Source of the DNA: an uncultured Caldimonas sp.
Lineage (GTDB): Bacteria > Pseudomonadota > Gammaproteobacteria > Burkholderiales > Burkholderiaceae
NCBI RefSeq assembly: GCF_946480305.1
Contig: NZ_CAMLJQ010000092.1
Span: 1-5,105, forward strand
DNA length: 5,105 nucleotides
Direction of reading: 5' to 3'
The position numbers and the translations under genes were made by a program. Under the pieces are notes generated by a model. That model was given only the letters and a program-made list of their open reading frames with translations, did no database searches and was not told the origin of the DNA. Shown here in pieces: positions 4,885 to 5,105 of this stretch; positions within the stretch are counted from its first letter, which is position 1, and each line of letters starts with the position of its first letter.

Positions 4885-5105
4885 ATGCTTCTCGACGGGC
4901 GGACCCGATCGCCTCTGCGCCTCGCCGACGTTGAGGCAACCCCCGGCCGTTCGTCGACGTCCCGCCTTTTGGGGGATAGGTGAACGCTCACTCTATGTCT
5001 AGACTTTGCCCGTTCCATTTCCCTGGAACACGGGTCGCAACGGCTTCGATGCTCCCGCTGAATGCCGGCGTGGCCCCAGCAAATGACGTTTGTTCGACGT
5101 CCTTT
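4885..5105. other. Intergenic region after ampR, no convincing gene
   Basis: These 221 bases carry no recognisable coding sequence and no intrinsic terminator for ampR. A small 5-bp stem (GCCTC 4919-4923, GAGGC 4933-4937) has no T-run. From 4968 the sequence becomes less GC-rich and holds the promoter-like stretch TTGGGG (4969-4974), 17 bases, TCTATG (4992-4997), then an inverted repeat at 5012-5029. This is probably the control region of a gene beyond the window. A frame opening at ATG 4995 runs to the edge but looks unconvincing. Confidence 0.5.
5012..5029. repeat. Short inverted repeat, possible operator or leader hairpin
   Basis: GTTCCA (5012-5017) and TGGAAC (5024-5029) are perfect inverted repeats around TTTCCC. 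With a two-base bulge the stem extends by CCC (5009-5011) to GGG (5032-5034). No T-run follows, so termination is unlikely. It lies downstream of a promoter-like stretch and could be an operator or a leader hairpin. Confidence 0.4.

Noticed and set aside
4995..5105. Open frame starting ATG 4995 and running to the window edge (37 codons)
   Set aside because: It has no ribosome binding site at proper distance, begins inside the candidate -10 and spans an inverted repeat. It cannot be judged without more sequence.
1..5105. CRISPR array, tRNA or rRNA genes, phage or toxin-antitoxin genes
   Set aside because: No regularly spaced repeats, no tRNA-like cloverleaf and no protein of those classes was seen on either strand.

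Overview
The window is about 5.1 kb of high-GC, gene-dense chromosomal DNA. An AmpR-type regulator divergent from a class A beta-lactamase, an Azotobacter-type 7Fe ferredoxin, a DUF2164 gene and the strong G/C codon bias together suggest an environmental betaproteobacterium, probably Burkholderiales. The lineage is an inference from gene content; no rRNA or other marker is present.

Left part (1-1368, + strand): the 3' part of a GNAT acetyltransferase gene, a DUF2164 gene, and fdxA for a 7Fe-8S ferredoxin. Between the last two lies a 265-bp palindromic element with near-perfect 28-bp inverted ends that include a TA dinucleotide on each side. It has no transposase and its interior folds into two long hairpin arms, so it looks like a MITE (non-autonomous mobile element). 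It begins one base after the DUF2164 stop codon and ends 21 bases before the fdxA start. Removing it leaves a 24-bp gap, so it seems to have landed inside a former DUF2164-fdxA transcription unit.

Middle part (1373-3008, - strand): a tight operon of a TetR-family regulator, a YciI-like protein and 3-methyladenine DNA glycosylase I (tag). The yciI stop and tag start overlap as ATGA. Upstream of tetR are two 16-bp palindromes, exact reverse complements of each other and centred 33 bp apart. One covers the spacer of the likely tetR promoter. They are the probable autoregulatory operators.

Right part (3009-4884): a class A beta-lactamase (- strand) with all catalytic motifs, divergent from an AmpR-like LysR regulator (+ strand) that keeps the residues known to sense cell-wall muropeptides. 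The 97-bp gap between them holds a plausible bla promoter and a candidate LysR-type binding site. This is a classic inducible beta-lactamase module.

The last 221 bases have no convincing gene but contain a promoter-like stretch and an inverted repeat, perhaps the control region of a gene beyond the window. The most unusual feature of the window is the structured MITE; the second is the coupling of a DNA-alkylation repair gene to a TetR switch with twin operators.
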